Assembly (NCBI RefSeq): GCF_042678145.1
Contig: NZ_JBHUDG010000003.1
Location: 310,001 to 374,000, forward strand
Source of the DNA: Pseudopedobacter beijingensis
Lineage (GTDB): Bacteria > Bacteroidota > Bacteroidia > Sphingobacteriales > Sphingobacteriaceae
Direction of reading: 5' to 3'
DNA: 64,000 nt
Positions 54,901 through 62,987 of this stretch are shown here, piece by piece (within the stretch, counting starts at the first letter, position 1; every line of letters begins with the position of its first letter). Position numbers and translations under genes: made by a program. The notes beneath the pieces are model-generated. The model ran no database searches and was not told where the DNA came from. It saw only the letters and a program-made list of their open reading frames with translations.

Positions 54901-56012
54901 ACATCGGCGGTGGTGTTTGAGGAGCCGTGGCTAAAGGTAAAACGAATAGTAGCATCGCCCGACGGCGTATCGTTACGGTAAGTAATTCTTCTTATGATGT
55001 TGTTCACCAATGCTGAGGTAGCCGTTGTTCCCGAACTTGTAAAGGTTATGGTAAGTACGCCCCCAGTATTGGTAAATGTGGCAAAGGTTAGCCCGCCGCT
55101 TTGCAGGTTTGCTCCACTTACGGTAAACAATGCACCAGTGGTGGTGTTAAAGCCAAAAACATCGCTGCTTAGGGTGGTACTGCTGCGCTGTACGGTTAAA
55201 GTTGCACCTGAATAATTGCCGTTGCCACTGTTTAAGGCATCAAACTCGGCATCGCTAATGGTGGCGTTGGAGGCTTCATCAAGCCCTACTGTACTGTTAA
55301 CACCTGCCCAGGCCACAACATCGTTGTTAAGGTTGGCAAACGTTGGGACAGCCACAGCGGCAACATCCCATGTAAAGTTATCTAAAGCTAAATAATTTAC
55401 TTCTGCGCCACCTTGAATTTCCAATTGATCAATATTAGCACTTCCATAACCGGCGGCTACAAAATTTATAAATGTAAAACCATTGGTATTGACACTAAGC
55501 GTAGGGTTAGCAAGCGTGAATACAGTTGCCCCAGCTTTTTTACCTCTAAATGTTACACCTCCGTTAGTAGAGGATGCACTTCCTTGATCTGTTGAGATAA
55601 AAACATAAATAGATTTGATGGTAAAAAGGGAACTGTTTGTAGTTTTTATGGAGTAAATTTGATTAACACCTGTTGATGCACCGTTATCTATGAAATTATT
55701 TGAGGCTCCACCACACGCTGTTGCCGAAGCGCAGCTTGCACCAACGCCATAGCCTGCACCCGTGCTTGTGTGGGAATTACCGTCACAATCTTGGTATGAT
55801 TGCCCAGGTATAAAAATACCAAAGGTTCCTCCGCCATTTGCATGGCAGTCATTTGCAGATAGGGTAAATGATCGCCCTGCACTGGTAAACGTTGTAGGCT
55901 TGCCGCCAGTGGTATAGCTTTCAAATGTTTCGGTAGTTTGGGCTGTAAGCTTGCCTACAAAAAATACCATTACCACAACGAGTAACAGCAAAGACTTGTA
56001 AAATTGTTTCAT
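51975..56012 (-). CDS. Large secreted protein with autotransporter-type beta-strand repeats and T9SS sorting domain
   Basis: About 1345 residues from the ATG at 56012, which gives a good signal peptide (MKQFYKSLLLLVVVMVFFV); a longer frame reaches 56108. After an N-terminal lectin-like part (to about 230) and a calx-like or cadherin-like region, the middle holds many repeats of the type GSGTLTKSG..LELSGNNTYTGSTNVTAGT, the autotransporter-associated beta strand repeat, rich in Thr, Gly, Ala and Ser and predicted to form a beta-helix. The end has an FnIII-like module (LQWQTASEQNNRGFEIW) and a type A T9SS C-terminal domain (FPNPTTDRVTIAFTG to the terminal KKP). It is probably a cell-surface adhesin; no enzyme motif was seen. 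Confidence 0.88.
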   Translation of the reverse strand: MKQFYKSLLLLVVVMVFFVGKLTAQTTETFESYTTGGKPTTFTSAGRSFTLSANDCHANGGGTFGIFIPGQSYQDCDGNSHTSTGAGYGVGASCASATACGGASNNFIDNGASTGVNQIYSIKTTNSSLFTIKSIYVFISTDQGSASSTNGGVTFRGKKAGATVFTLANPTLSVNTNGFTFINFVAAGYGSANIDQLEIQGGAEVNYLALDNFTWDVAAVAVPTFANLNNDVVAWAGVNSTVGLDEASNATISDAEFDALNSGNGNYSGATLTVQRSSTTLSSDVFGFNTTTGALFTVSGANLQSGGLTFATFTNTGGVLTITFTSSGTTATSALVNNIIRRITYRNDTPSGDATIRFTFSHGSSNTTADVAVTSNTIYITNTTDTGVINLSDGVSFSEAVAIAAADATGSQTLVFTSAFSTTVALAGSLTINESLTLNTDAASGMTINGGTTITLGSGTTLTLTGASGTVTIAATLGGSGSLIKEGNGTLVLSSVSNEANMSGGITVNAGTLQITSDDQLSSGTLTLNGGTLTNGTAAFTIDNTIVIGSAGGTFNIGGGSGATQVVLSGVVSGSGTLTKSGTSILELSGNNTYTGSTNVTAGTVVVSQANALGTTAGATTVSAGATVRLAGGLTVAEFFNIAGTGKSVSAVNYGALHLTGGTTTLSGPVMFTGNADISAASGATLTLSGALAGNYTLNKTDAGTLILSNTSNAAGMLGGATVTAGTLSVTSADQLPAGTLTLDGGTLLAGTGTSITFDNAVVIGSSGGTINPGTGTTQLNGAVSGNGTLTKLASGSLYLNTANTFSGGLKVSAGFVAAFNSPLALGTGLITLENGTQLGFATITNGTVPNNIQLNGNATILNGTLAYTIVTLSGVISESGGSRNLTINANNGTNSSITLGGANTYTGTTTIGSGTVGITNASNISAGAIILNGINTIFKITGSGVTLNHNITLSNSATINNANAVTLSGVISGANALTKSGVGTLTLSGTNTYSGSTTVTAGTLAVNSSLGSTTALTVASGATLGGSGSIFANASNNTVTVNNGGALAPGNSPGKLTINGNLTMASGSTFSAEIAGTTAGTNYDQVEVSGNVDITGATLVATHSYTPGNTDVYTIINKTGSGAITGTFSSLAEGATLTAAGNGKLLKASYIGGTGNDMVLSYQNALPVTLVAFTAKADGNDAKLQWQTASEQNNRGFEIWRKTEGLEFVKIGEVRSTINHGLSTINYLFTDKQPLNGNNYYKLVQVDMDGTATELDVRTVNFGLPTSDIRLFPNPTTDRVTIAFTGSYRSLNVSDAMGKILQTQQLNATQKEITLNLSTYPSGIYFVKLVGDNHVETQKVIKKP

Positions 56013-56147
56013 AAAATTAAAATGGGGGATTATGGTATGGGATATTACAGCAGGCATACTATTTTTATCGGAAAAACTATTCTTACTCATAATACCTAAA
56101 TTTAACATTTCGGTTCCCCAAAGGGATTACTTTGGGGAACCGGAGAC

Positions 56148-59100
56148 CTATTGTTTTATCATTTTTATATGTGCAGAAGAACTACTTCCCGTTAAACGGA
56201 ATATATAGGTTCCGCCTGGCAAAGCTGATACATCAACAACCGTACTGCTATCGGCTTTTGCAATAGCCAACTGCTTTATTACTTTTCCGTTTATATCCAC
56301 AAGGATCATCTTAGTATATCGTCCGGCATCGTAAGTCAGGGTGGCTTTGTTGGCAGTTGGGTTCGGGTAAAGTCGGATGTCTGCTGCTGAAAGCGCAAAA
56401 TTTAAGATTTTAACCTCCAATTCGGTCGCTTTGCCATCCATATCAACCTGTACCAGTTTGTAGTAGTTGTTTCCGCTAGCTAGCGGATGCTTATCCGTAA
56501 AGCTATAATCGTTAATAGTGCTACTATTACCTTTTACAGTTCCTATGAGCATAAATTGCTTATCATCGCCACTGCGGTAAATCTCAAAGCCTCTGTTATT
56601 TTGTTCGCTGGCGGTTTGCCATTGTAATTTGGCTACATTATTTTCTGCCTTAGCAGTAAAGCTAACCAGGTTAACCGGCAACGGATTTTGATAGGTAATC
56701 GTAAACTGTGTAGCTTGTGTATTTCCGTTTCCGGCAGCATCGGTTGCAACATTGGCAGCCACATTAACAGTTACAGTACCGTAGTTTGTTGGTGTTACAT
56801 TAAAGGTATAGGTAGCTCCGTTGCCACTAAAGTTACCTGCTATACCGCCAGTAATAATAATATCTCCCAAGGTAAAACCCGTAACATTTTCTGAAAAAGT
56901 AATGGTAACCGGTATGGGCGAAGTTGTAGTGCTTGCGCCATTTGCCCCCGCTATAGAAGTGATGGCTACCGTTGGTGCAGTAAGGTCTAAAATATAATTT
57001 TGTGAAAATTCTGCACCCTTGTTTCCTGCCGCATCTACAACATATAACTTTATCGTATTGCTACCACTAAGCGAGCGAGTTAAACTAAAACTAGTCCCGG
57101 TAACACTGGAGTTAATCTCTGTCAGAGTAGAACCATTATCCGAAGAAAAATATAGCAGTTCTTCTTGTAATAGAGTTGCACTCAATGTGCCAGAAATGGT
57201 TTGGGCGGCAGTATTGGTAATAAAGTCTGTGTTTGATGTGCCCGTATCGTTAGAGAAAGCCAGGCTTGCAATGGTAGTGGTTGGGGCGGTAGTGTCTAAA
57301 GTATAAGCTTGGGAACGTGGTGTACCCCTGTTTCCGGCCAAATCCTGCACCACTACTATTAGCGTATTACTACCACTAAGGGTAACATTTGCAAGGCTCC
57401 AGGACTTAGTACCAACGTTAATTGTTGCAGCAGTATAGGTAGCACCATTATCCATGGATACCATTACCTTTTCATCACTAGCTAAATTGGCGCTAAGCGT
57501 ACCTGAAATGGTTTGGGCGGCAGTATTGGTAATAAAATCTGTGTTTGATGCTCCCGTATCGTCAGAGAAAGACAGGCTTGCAATGGTGTTTGTTGGGGCC
57601 TGAGCGTCTATTACAATCGCTTTATTAGCTCCCAAAGAACCTGCCGCCCCTGGGTTTGGCAAGGTTAAGGTAGCACTATTGCCTGCAGCATCTTTAATAG
57701 TACCGCTGTTAAAAGCCAAAGCCGTGGCAGAAACATAATCTAAATCGGCACTTATATCGCCTGCCTGTACAGTATAGCTAAATGTTAAGGTTGATGTGCC
57801 CGAACCTGACACATAGTTAACAACACGGTCGGTTGTTCCGGTTTCCAGCGTAAGTGTTGGCGTACCTGTTACCGTTACATTTTCAGAAAAATTAACCTGT
57901 ATGCTAATTGGATTTCCTGCTTTGTAAGTACCATCTGCTGTTGACGAGGTTACGCCCGTTACCGTAGGGGCAGTTTTATCAATGGTAAAAGTTATCGTTC
58001 TGCTATTGCCTGCCGCATCGGTTGCTATTAGGGTATGTGTACCCTCGGCGCTTACGGTACTTCCGCTTGTAAAGGCAACATTATCTAAAGTCGCTGTACC
58101 ATCGCTAAAGGTAATCAGTTTGTTGATATTGTACAGGCTATTGTCGGTAACACCGGTTACCGTTGGGGCAGTTTTATCAATGGTAAAAATTACCGTTCTG
58201 CTATTGCCTGCCGCATCGGTTGCTATTAGGGTATGCGTGCCCTCGGCGCTTACGGTACTTCCGCTTGTAAAGGCAACATTATCTAAAGTCGCTGTACCAT
58301 CGCTAAAGGTAATGGTTTTGTTGGTATTGTACAGGCCATTGTTGGTAACACCGGTTACCGTTGGTGGGGTTTTATCAATAATATAAGTGTCACCAGTAAA
58401 TGGTAATGTGGTAGAAATACCCGGCGAAATATTTGTAGCATTAGCAAGATTAAGTCGAAGCGTTCCATCACCACTACCCGTGTTAACGTTTACCGTATAA
58501 GCTGTACCCGAACCAGTTACAGAAGAAACAGAAGCCCCTGTAATACCTGTGGGAGTTAGTGAAAAATTACTAACATTAACGCCAGTAACCGAAGCTCCAA
58601 AAGTTACCGTATAAGCAACTATAGATTGGTTTGACGGACTTGTACCAGTCGCAACAATGGAATTTATGGTAGTAGCTACGCTTAAAGTGGCACCATTTGA
58701 GGTAGCATTTGGTGTACAGGTTCCAGAAACGACAGCCCTGTAAAGGTAACCGTTCATGCCTGCTGTTGCTCCTGTAATGCTTAGTGCAGACGTTGTAACG
58801 CCCGAGTAGGGTGCTGTTTCGCTTAAATCGGTATAGGAGTTACCACTATTGGTGCTTACCTGCCATTTATAACCGGTAGCATTTGCAGCCGTAACCGTAA
58901 AATAGGCATTACCGCCTACCGAAATGCTTTTTGCTATTGGTTGTGCCGTAATGGCCGGTGCAGCGTTTACCGTTAGCAAGGCTGCACTAGAAGTAGCCTC
59001 TGGTGTACAATTGCCTGTGGCTTTAACCCTGTAAGCGTAAGCGTTCATGTCTGCTGTTGCGCCTGTAATGGTTAAGGTAGCCGTAGTAGCACCCGAATAG

Positions 59101-60320
59101 GGCGCTCCGTTAGAAATATTTATAAATCCAAATCCTGTATTTACTTGCCATTGGTAACCTGTAGCGTTTGATGCCGTTACCGTAAAAGAAGTATTGGTAC
59201 CCGCACAAATGCTACTTCCCGATGGCTGCGCCGTAATGGCCGGTGCAGCGTTTACCGTTAGCGTAGCCGAATTAGAAGTAGCATTTGGCGTAGCCGTACC
59301 GGTAACCACGCATTTATATTGATACCCGTTCATGCCTGCTGTTGCACCTGTAATGGTTAATGTAGCTGTTGTAACGTTTGAGTAGAATGCTGCATTACTT
59401 AAATTGCTAAAGGAACTACCACCATTGGTACTTACCTGCCATTGGTAGCCTGTAGCATTGTTGGCCGTAACCCCAAATGTGGTATTGGCACCGGCACAAA
59501 TGATGCTGTTTGAGGGTTGCCCTGTAATAGAGGGAGCTGAAGCTACAGATACCGAAGGTGTAGGATAACTTGATGGTGTTATACCTAAATCATTACTTGC
59601 ATGATGATCCCAGTTTGCCGGATTATTAATGGCCGCCAATAAAGCTGTTGGTGTCCCCGTAAGTGTACCGGTATATTTGCTGTTGGCAACTTCAGGACCT
59701 GGAGCCGGAAATAATGAAACACAGTTAACCCCATTAGTTAAACCTGTTGGTAATGCACTTTCATTACCACCACTTGCACCGGTTGTACCATCCCATGTAG
59801 TATTCCATGTAGTCACAAGATCATAATCCGTTGAATTATAATCGGCATGTACACCTGCAATAAATGTAGGCGAAGTGGGTTCGGCACCCGTAGATGATTG
59901 GTAGGCCAACATCTGGTCACCTCCGGAAAGATTAAAACCCGACCCCAGTGCAAATGTAATTGAGGTGCCTGTTGTGCCTGTAACTGTAAATACATCAGCT
60001 GTAGTTGTTTCTACAACCGATACTATAGTACCTGCAGGTGTAAAAGCAGGAACTGTCCACAATAAATGTGGCTCTGTACTACTTGTTACCCAGGTTGTAC
60101 CGCCCCATCCTTTCTCGGTAAAATACACTTTAGTAGTTGCTGTAATGTCTTTTAAGGTAATAAAAGAGAAGCCATCCTGTGTAACAGGCACCCCTCCAGT
60201 TTGAAAGCCTATAAAGGCTATATCACCGGGCGCAAGGGTAGTTTGGGCTTTAATGATCTGAAATTGGAATAACAAAAGCACCCAACTCCATTTAAATGCT
60301 TTAAGTAAGTTTTTTTTCAT
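56148..60320 (-). CDS. Large secreted Ig-like repeat protein with T9SS sorting domain
   Basis: About 1390 residues from the ATG at 60320 (signal peptide MKKNLLKAFKWSWVLLLFQF). Order: N-terminal domain (to about 250), three Ig-like repeats of about 90 residues (each with ATGYQWQV or ATGYKWQV and TITGATAGMNGY), then bacterial Ig-like repeats including two near-identical 66-residue units, then DKTPPT/DTTAPT-type units, an FnIII-like module and a T9SS type A tail (LYPNPTANKATLTYDAG). It is probably an adhesin or surface-layer component secreted by T9SS. It lies 135 bp upstream of the other T9SS protein on the same strand and shares its C-terminal module. Confidence 0.88.
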   Translation of the reverse strand: MKKNLLKAFKWSWVLLLFQFQIIKAQTTLAPGDIAFIGFQTGGVPVTQDGFSFITLKDITATTKVYFTEKGWGGTTWVTSSTEPHLLWTVPAFTPAGTIVSVVETTTADVFTVTGTTGTSITFALGSGFNLSGGDQMLAYQSSTGAEPTSPTFIAGVHADYNSTDYDLVTTWNTTWDGTTGASGGNESALPTGLTNGVNCVSLFPAPGPEVANSKYTGTLTGTPTALLAAINNPANWDHHASNDLGITPSSYPTPSVSVASAPSITGQPSNSIICAGANTTFGVTANNATGYQWQVSTNGGSSFSNLSNAAFYSNVTTATLTITGATAGMNGYQYKCVVTGTATPNATSNSATLTVNAAPAITAQPSGSSICAGTNTSFTVTASNATGYQWQVNTGFGFINISNGAPYSGATTATLTITGATADMNAYAYRVKATGNCTPEATSSAALLTVNAAPAITAQPIAKSISVGGNAYFTVTAANATGYKWQVSTNSGNSYTDLSETAPYSGVTTSALSITGATAGMNGYLYRAVVSGTCTPNATSNGATLSVATTINSIVATGTSPSNQSIVAYTVTFGASVTGVNVSNFSLTPTGITGASVSSVTGSGTAYTVNVNTGSGDGTLRLNLANATNISPGISTTLPFTGDTYIIDKTPPTVTGVTNNGLYNTNKTITFSDGTATLDNVAFTSGSTVSAEGTHTLIATDAAGNSRTVIFTIDKTAPTVTGVTDNSLYNINKLITFSDGTATLDNVAFTSGSTVSAEGTHTLIATDAAGNSRTITFTIDKTAPTVTGVTSSTADGTYKAGNPISIQVNFSENVTVTGTPTLTLETGTTDRVVNYVSGSGTSTLTFSYTVQAGDISADLDYVSATALAFNSGTIKDAAGNSATLTLPNPGAAGSLGANKAIVIDAQAPTNTIASLSFSDDTGASNTDFITNTAAQTISGTLSANLASDEKVMVSMDNGATYTAATINVGTKSWSLANVTLSGSNTLIVVVQDLAGNRGTPRSQAYTLDTTAPTTTIASLAFSNDTGTSNTDFITNTAAQTISGTLSATLLQEELLYFSSDNGSTLTEINSSVTGTSFSLTRSLSGSNTIKLYVVDAAGNKGAEFSQNYILDLTAPTVAITSIAGANGASTTTSPIPVTITFSENVTGFTLGDIIITGGIAGNFSGNGATYTFNVTPTNYGTVTVNVAANVATDAAGNGNTQATQFTITYQNPLPVNLVSFTAKAENNVAKLQWQTASEQNNRGFEIYRSGDDKQFMLIGTVKGNSSTINDYSFTDKHPLASGNNYYKLVQVDMDGKATELEVKILNFALSAADIRLYPNPTANKATLTYDAGRYTKMILVDINGKVIKQLAIAKADSSTVVDVSALPGGTYIFRLTGSSSSAHIKMIKQ
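57961..58356 (-). repeat. Two tandem 198-bp repeats inside the Ig-like protein gene
   Basis: Units 57961-58158 and 58159-58356 are nearly identical at DNA level and encode successive 66-residue modules (with FSDGTATLDNVAFTSGS in each). The high identity suggests recent duplication or ongoing copy-number change. Confidence 0.85.
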
Positions 60321-61260
60321 ATAAGGGTAAAATATCAAAGTGTATTTATTCTATTTTTTAGACAAAAAATAGAGAAACTCAACCGTAGAGGATCAGGAAC
60401 GGTTGTGCAGATGTTGTTTCTGCCAGACATAAATTTTCCATCAATAGCAGTCTAAAAAACGAAAGAGGATTAACATTAAAATTTGCATGAATAAAATTAA
60501 AGATTATTCTAATAAATTGTACACAGAATGGTGCAAGTTTTAGAAAATAATTTAATGAAACACTGTGCTGAATTTGCAGACCGGGAGTGTTAAAATATTT
60601 GCAGGTGGTAATACAAATAAACAAATTAAGCACATAAAAATGTATAGAAAACAAATGGCTGTTTAAAGCCCTGAAAGATGGAGAAGTAATTATCATGAAA
60701 AACATAAAGTGATTCCCTAACTTCCCAAAACATTATTAAAACCATGTCAATATAAATTTATAACAATCTTAAATCACTTCTTATTATAAAAGTTTGAACA
60801 TTATCTTCACTTCTTTATTAAAATCTACGTTAATTTTCTACCGCGTACCGTTTTTCACCATTTATATAAAGAAGCTGTTCTTTAGCAGTATTACTTTTAA
60901 TAGATCATAATTCCAGATCGGTATGGAATGGCTCCCGACTGGGTAAAGAGCTTTCTGCAAATGTATTTAATGATTAAAACTAAATTTTAATGAGTTAAGA
61001 GGGTAGAAAAAAGAGATGCAATAAACTGAATACAATAAGTTACATAAGAATAAAATTATAATCAGTAATGATTTAGTAACCTAACCTTGTCTTTTTAAGC
61101 TCCGTACCTAAAGGACATCGCCTTCCGCTCTTTGCCTACAACAATGTTACACTATTGTATCTTAACAGCTTTCTCCGTTTTGCTTATTTTTGGCTATTTT
61201 TAATTTTTTAATAAAAAGAGAGACTCTTTTTTGATTCTCTAATTGATTCAGATTGATATA
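60321..61260. other. 940-bp intergenic region without a recognised gene
   Basis: AT-rich. The only frame over 100 codons (60379-60705, minus) has no family signal, a biased composition and no secretion or domain feature, and is left out. It must contain the promoters of the minus-strand adhesin and the plus-strand peptidase, but I could not place them with confidence. Confidence 0.6.
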
Positions 61261-62454
61261 ATGAATAAATTTCTTAGAAGTGCTTTATTAGTTTGCATTG
61301 CCGGTTCAACTGTTTTTACCTCCTACGCCCAGGATAACTTAATAAATTCCTTAACTAAAAACCAGAGCGAGATTAGTAAACAATCTTTCTCCTTTACTCC
61401 TATTATTAATCTTTCTAATACATCTATTAAAAACCAGGGATCTTCGGGAACCTGCTGGAGTTACTCTACCAATTCTTTTCTTGAGTCTGAAATGATAAAA
61501 GCAGGAAAACCCGCTGTTGACCTTTCCGAAATGTTTATCGTAAGAAACACCTATGTTGAAAAAGGAAAAAACTATGTAAGAATGCATGGTGCTGTAACTT
61601 TAGGTGATGGTGGTGCTTTACATGATGTAATTAACATGTATGCCAAATATGGGATAGTGCCACAAGAAGTATATACGGGACTAAACTACGGGACAGATAT
61701 TAATCGTTTTGGAGAAATGGCCGCTATACAGGAAGGTGTACTAAAAGCTGTTGTTAAAAACCCCAACAAATCATTAACGCCTAACTGGATTAATGCATAT
61801 ACAGCGGTAATTGATTCTTACCTGGGACAGGTGCCAGAAAAATTCACTTACAAGGGAAAAAGCTATACCCCAAAATCTTTTGCCGATGAAGTTGTGGGAT
61901 TAAACCCTGCTGATTATATAGAAATATCTTCTTTTAAAGATCAGCCGCTTTACGAGAAATTTGTACTGCTGGTTCCTGACAACTGGTCTTTTGATCAGGT
62001 TTATAATGTAAGAATGAATGAACTGACGGACGTGATAGACAATGCCCTTAAAAACGGATATACCATTGCCTGGGCAACAGATGTAAGCGAAAAAGGATTT
62101 AGCTGGAAAAATGGCGTTGCCTATATACCTGCCAGAGATTTTGCTATAATGAACGATATAGAGAAAGCTAATATGTTTAACGGTCCAAAACCAGAACTGG
62201 ATATTACGGAAGATATGCGCCAAAAGGCTTTTGACAATTACGAAACTACAGACGACCACGGCATGCATATTATTGGATTGGCAAAAGATCAAAATGGCAA
62301 AGAGTATTATATTGTTAAAAACTCATGGGGTGTAAATAACGACTATAGCGGATATTTATATGTAACCAAAAATTATGTTAAATATAAAACCACATCCATT
62401 TTACTAAATAAAAAAGGTCTTCCAAAAGATATTAAGCAGAAATTAAAGCTTTAA
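61261..62454 (+). CDS. Secreted C1B cysteine peptidase, bleomycin hydrolase / PepC-like
   Basis: 397 residues from the ATG at 61261 (a TTG 18 bp upstream is in frame). Signal peptide about 1-23 (ending in TSYAQDN). The papain-like triad is in place: Cys65 in QGSSGTCWSYS, His336 in DHGMHIIGL and Asn354 in VKNSWG. The segment VDLSEMFIVRNTYVEKG and the helical insert at about 130-210 match the bleomycin hydrolase subfamily, which are aminopeptidases and usually cytoplasmic; here a signal peptide suggests a periplasmic or outer location. A function in peptide uptake is possible. It is not obviously linked to the polysaccharide genes. Confidence 0.9.
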   Translation: MNKFLRSALLVCIAGSTVFTSYAQDNLINSLTKNQSEISKQSFSFTPIINLSNTSIKNQGSSGTCWSYSTNSFLESEMIKAGKPAVDLSEMFIVRNTYVEKGKNYVRMHGAVTLGDGGALHDVINMYAKYGIVPQEVYTGLNYGTDINRFGEMAAIQEGVLKAVVKNPNKSLTPNWINAYTAVIDSYLGQVPEKFTYKGKSYTPKSFADEVVGLNPADYIEISSFKDQPLYEKFVLLVPDNWSFDQVYNVRMNELTDVIDNALKNGYTIAWATDVSEKGFSWKNGVAYIPARDFAIMNDIEKANMFNGPKPELDITEDMRQKAFDNYETTDDHGMHIIGLAKDQNGKEYYIVKNSWGVNNDYSGYLYVTKNYVKYKTTSILLNKKGLPKDIKQKLKL

Positions 62455-62987
62455 GAAGCTAACGTAAGTACTTTTATTGGCTATTCCTGATGAACACCTA
62501 TTGTGCTAAATACAGAAGTATTCTTTTATCTAAAACGAAGCGGCTGTATAACACAGGGTTGATACAGGAATAGCTATAGAATAACACCAGATATAAACCA
62601 TGTATACACCAGGTATGGTGGAGAATAGGTGGAGTAAAGGTGGACTATAGGCGGAGAATAGGTGGAGTTATAAAATGGGAGATTATTTGATTTTATCTTA
62701 TCCTATTATAGCTATACAATTAGAACTAACTTTGCAAAGGCTATATGTTTCAATATACTCATTCTGAATAAACTATACAACTTTGATTTTGGAATGTTTT
62801 ATATGATAACATTGTAAAGGATTCCGAAAGGAGTTATTGGGCCAAAAACAAATACCCTTTAATACCATCACTCTTAAACTATCATTTCAGCAAGTAATTC
62901 AACATTATTAAAACTATTTAGACAAAAATTAAAAGTCTTCTTTCAGGTATAGGTGTATTTTCACGGTGAATAAGAACACCTGAATTT
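62455..62987. other. Intergenic region with 11-bp tandem repeat
   Basis: 533 bp between the peptidase and GH88 genes. It holds the five-copy tandem repeat at 62617-62671; the remainder is AT-rich and no gene or operator was recognised. Confidence 0.65.
62617..62671. repeat. Five-copy 11-bp tandem repeat, consensus GGTGGAGNATA
   Basis: Units begin at 62617, 62628, 62639, 62650 and 62661: GGTGGAGAATA, GGTGGAGTAAA, GGTGGACTATA, GGCGGAGAATA, GGTGGAGTTAT. The unit is about one helical turn, so the GGTGGA blocks fall on the same face of DNA. It is G-rich on the plus strand in an otherwise AT-rich gap. Confidence 0.85.

Noticed and set aside
60379..60705. A 108-codon minus-strand frame in the 940-bp gap
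   Set aside because: No recognisable domain, odd Phe/Ile/Asn-rich composition and no neighbouring context; most likely chance.
62617..62671. CRISPR array
   Set aside because: Units are only 11 bp with no spacers and no cas genes are nearby.
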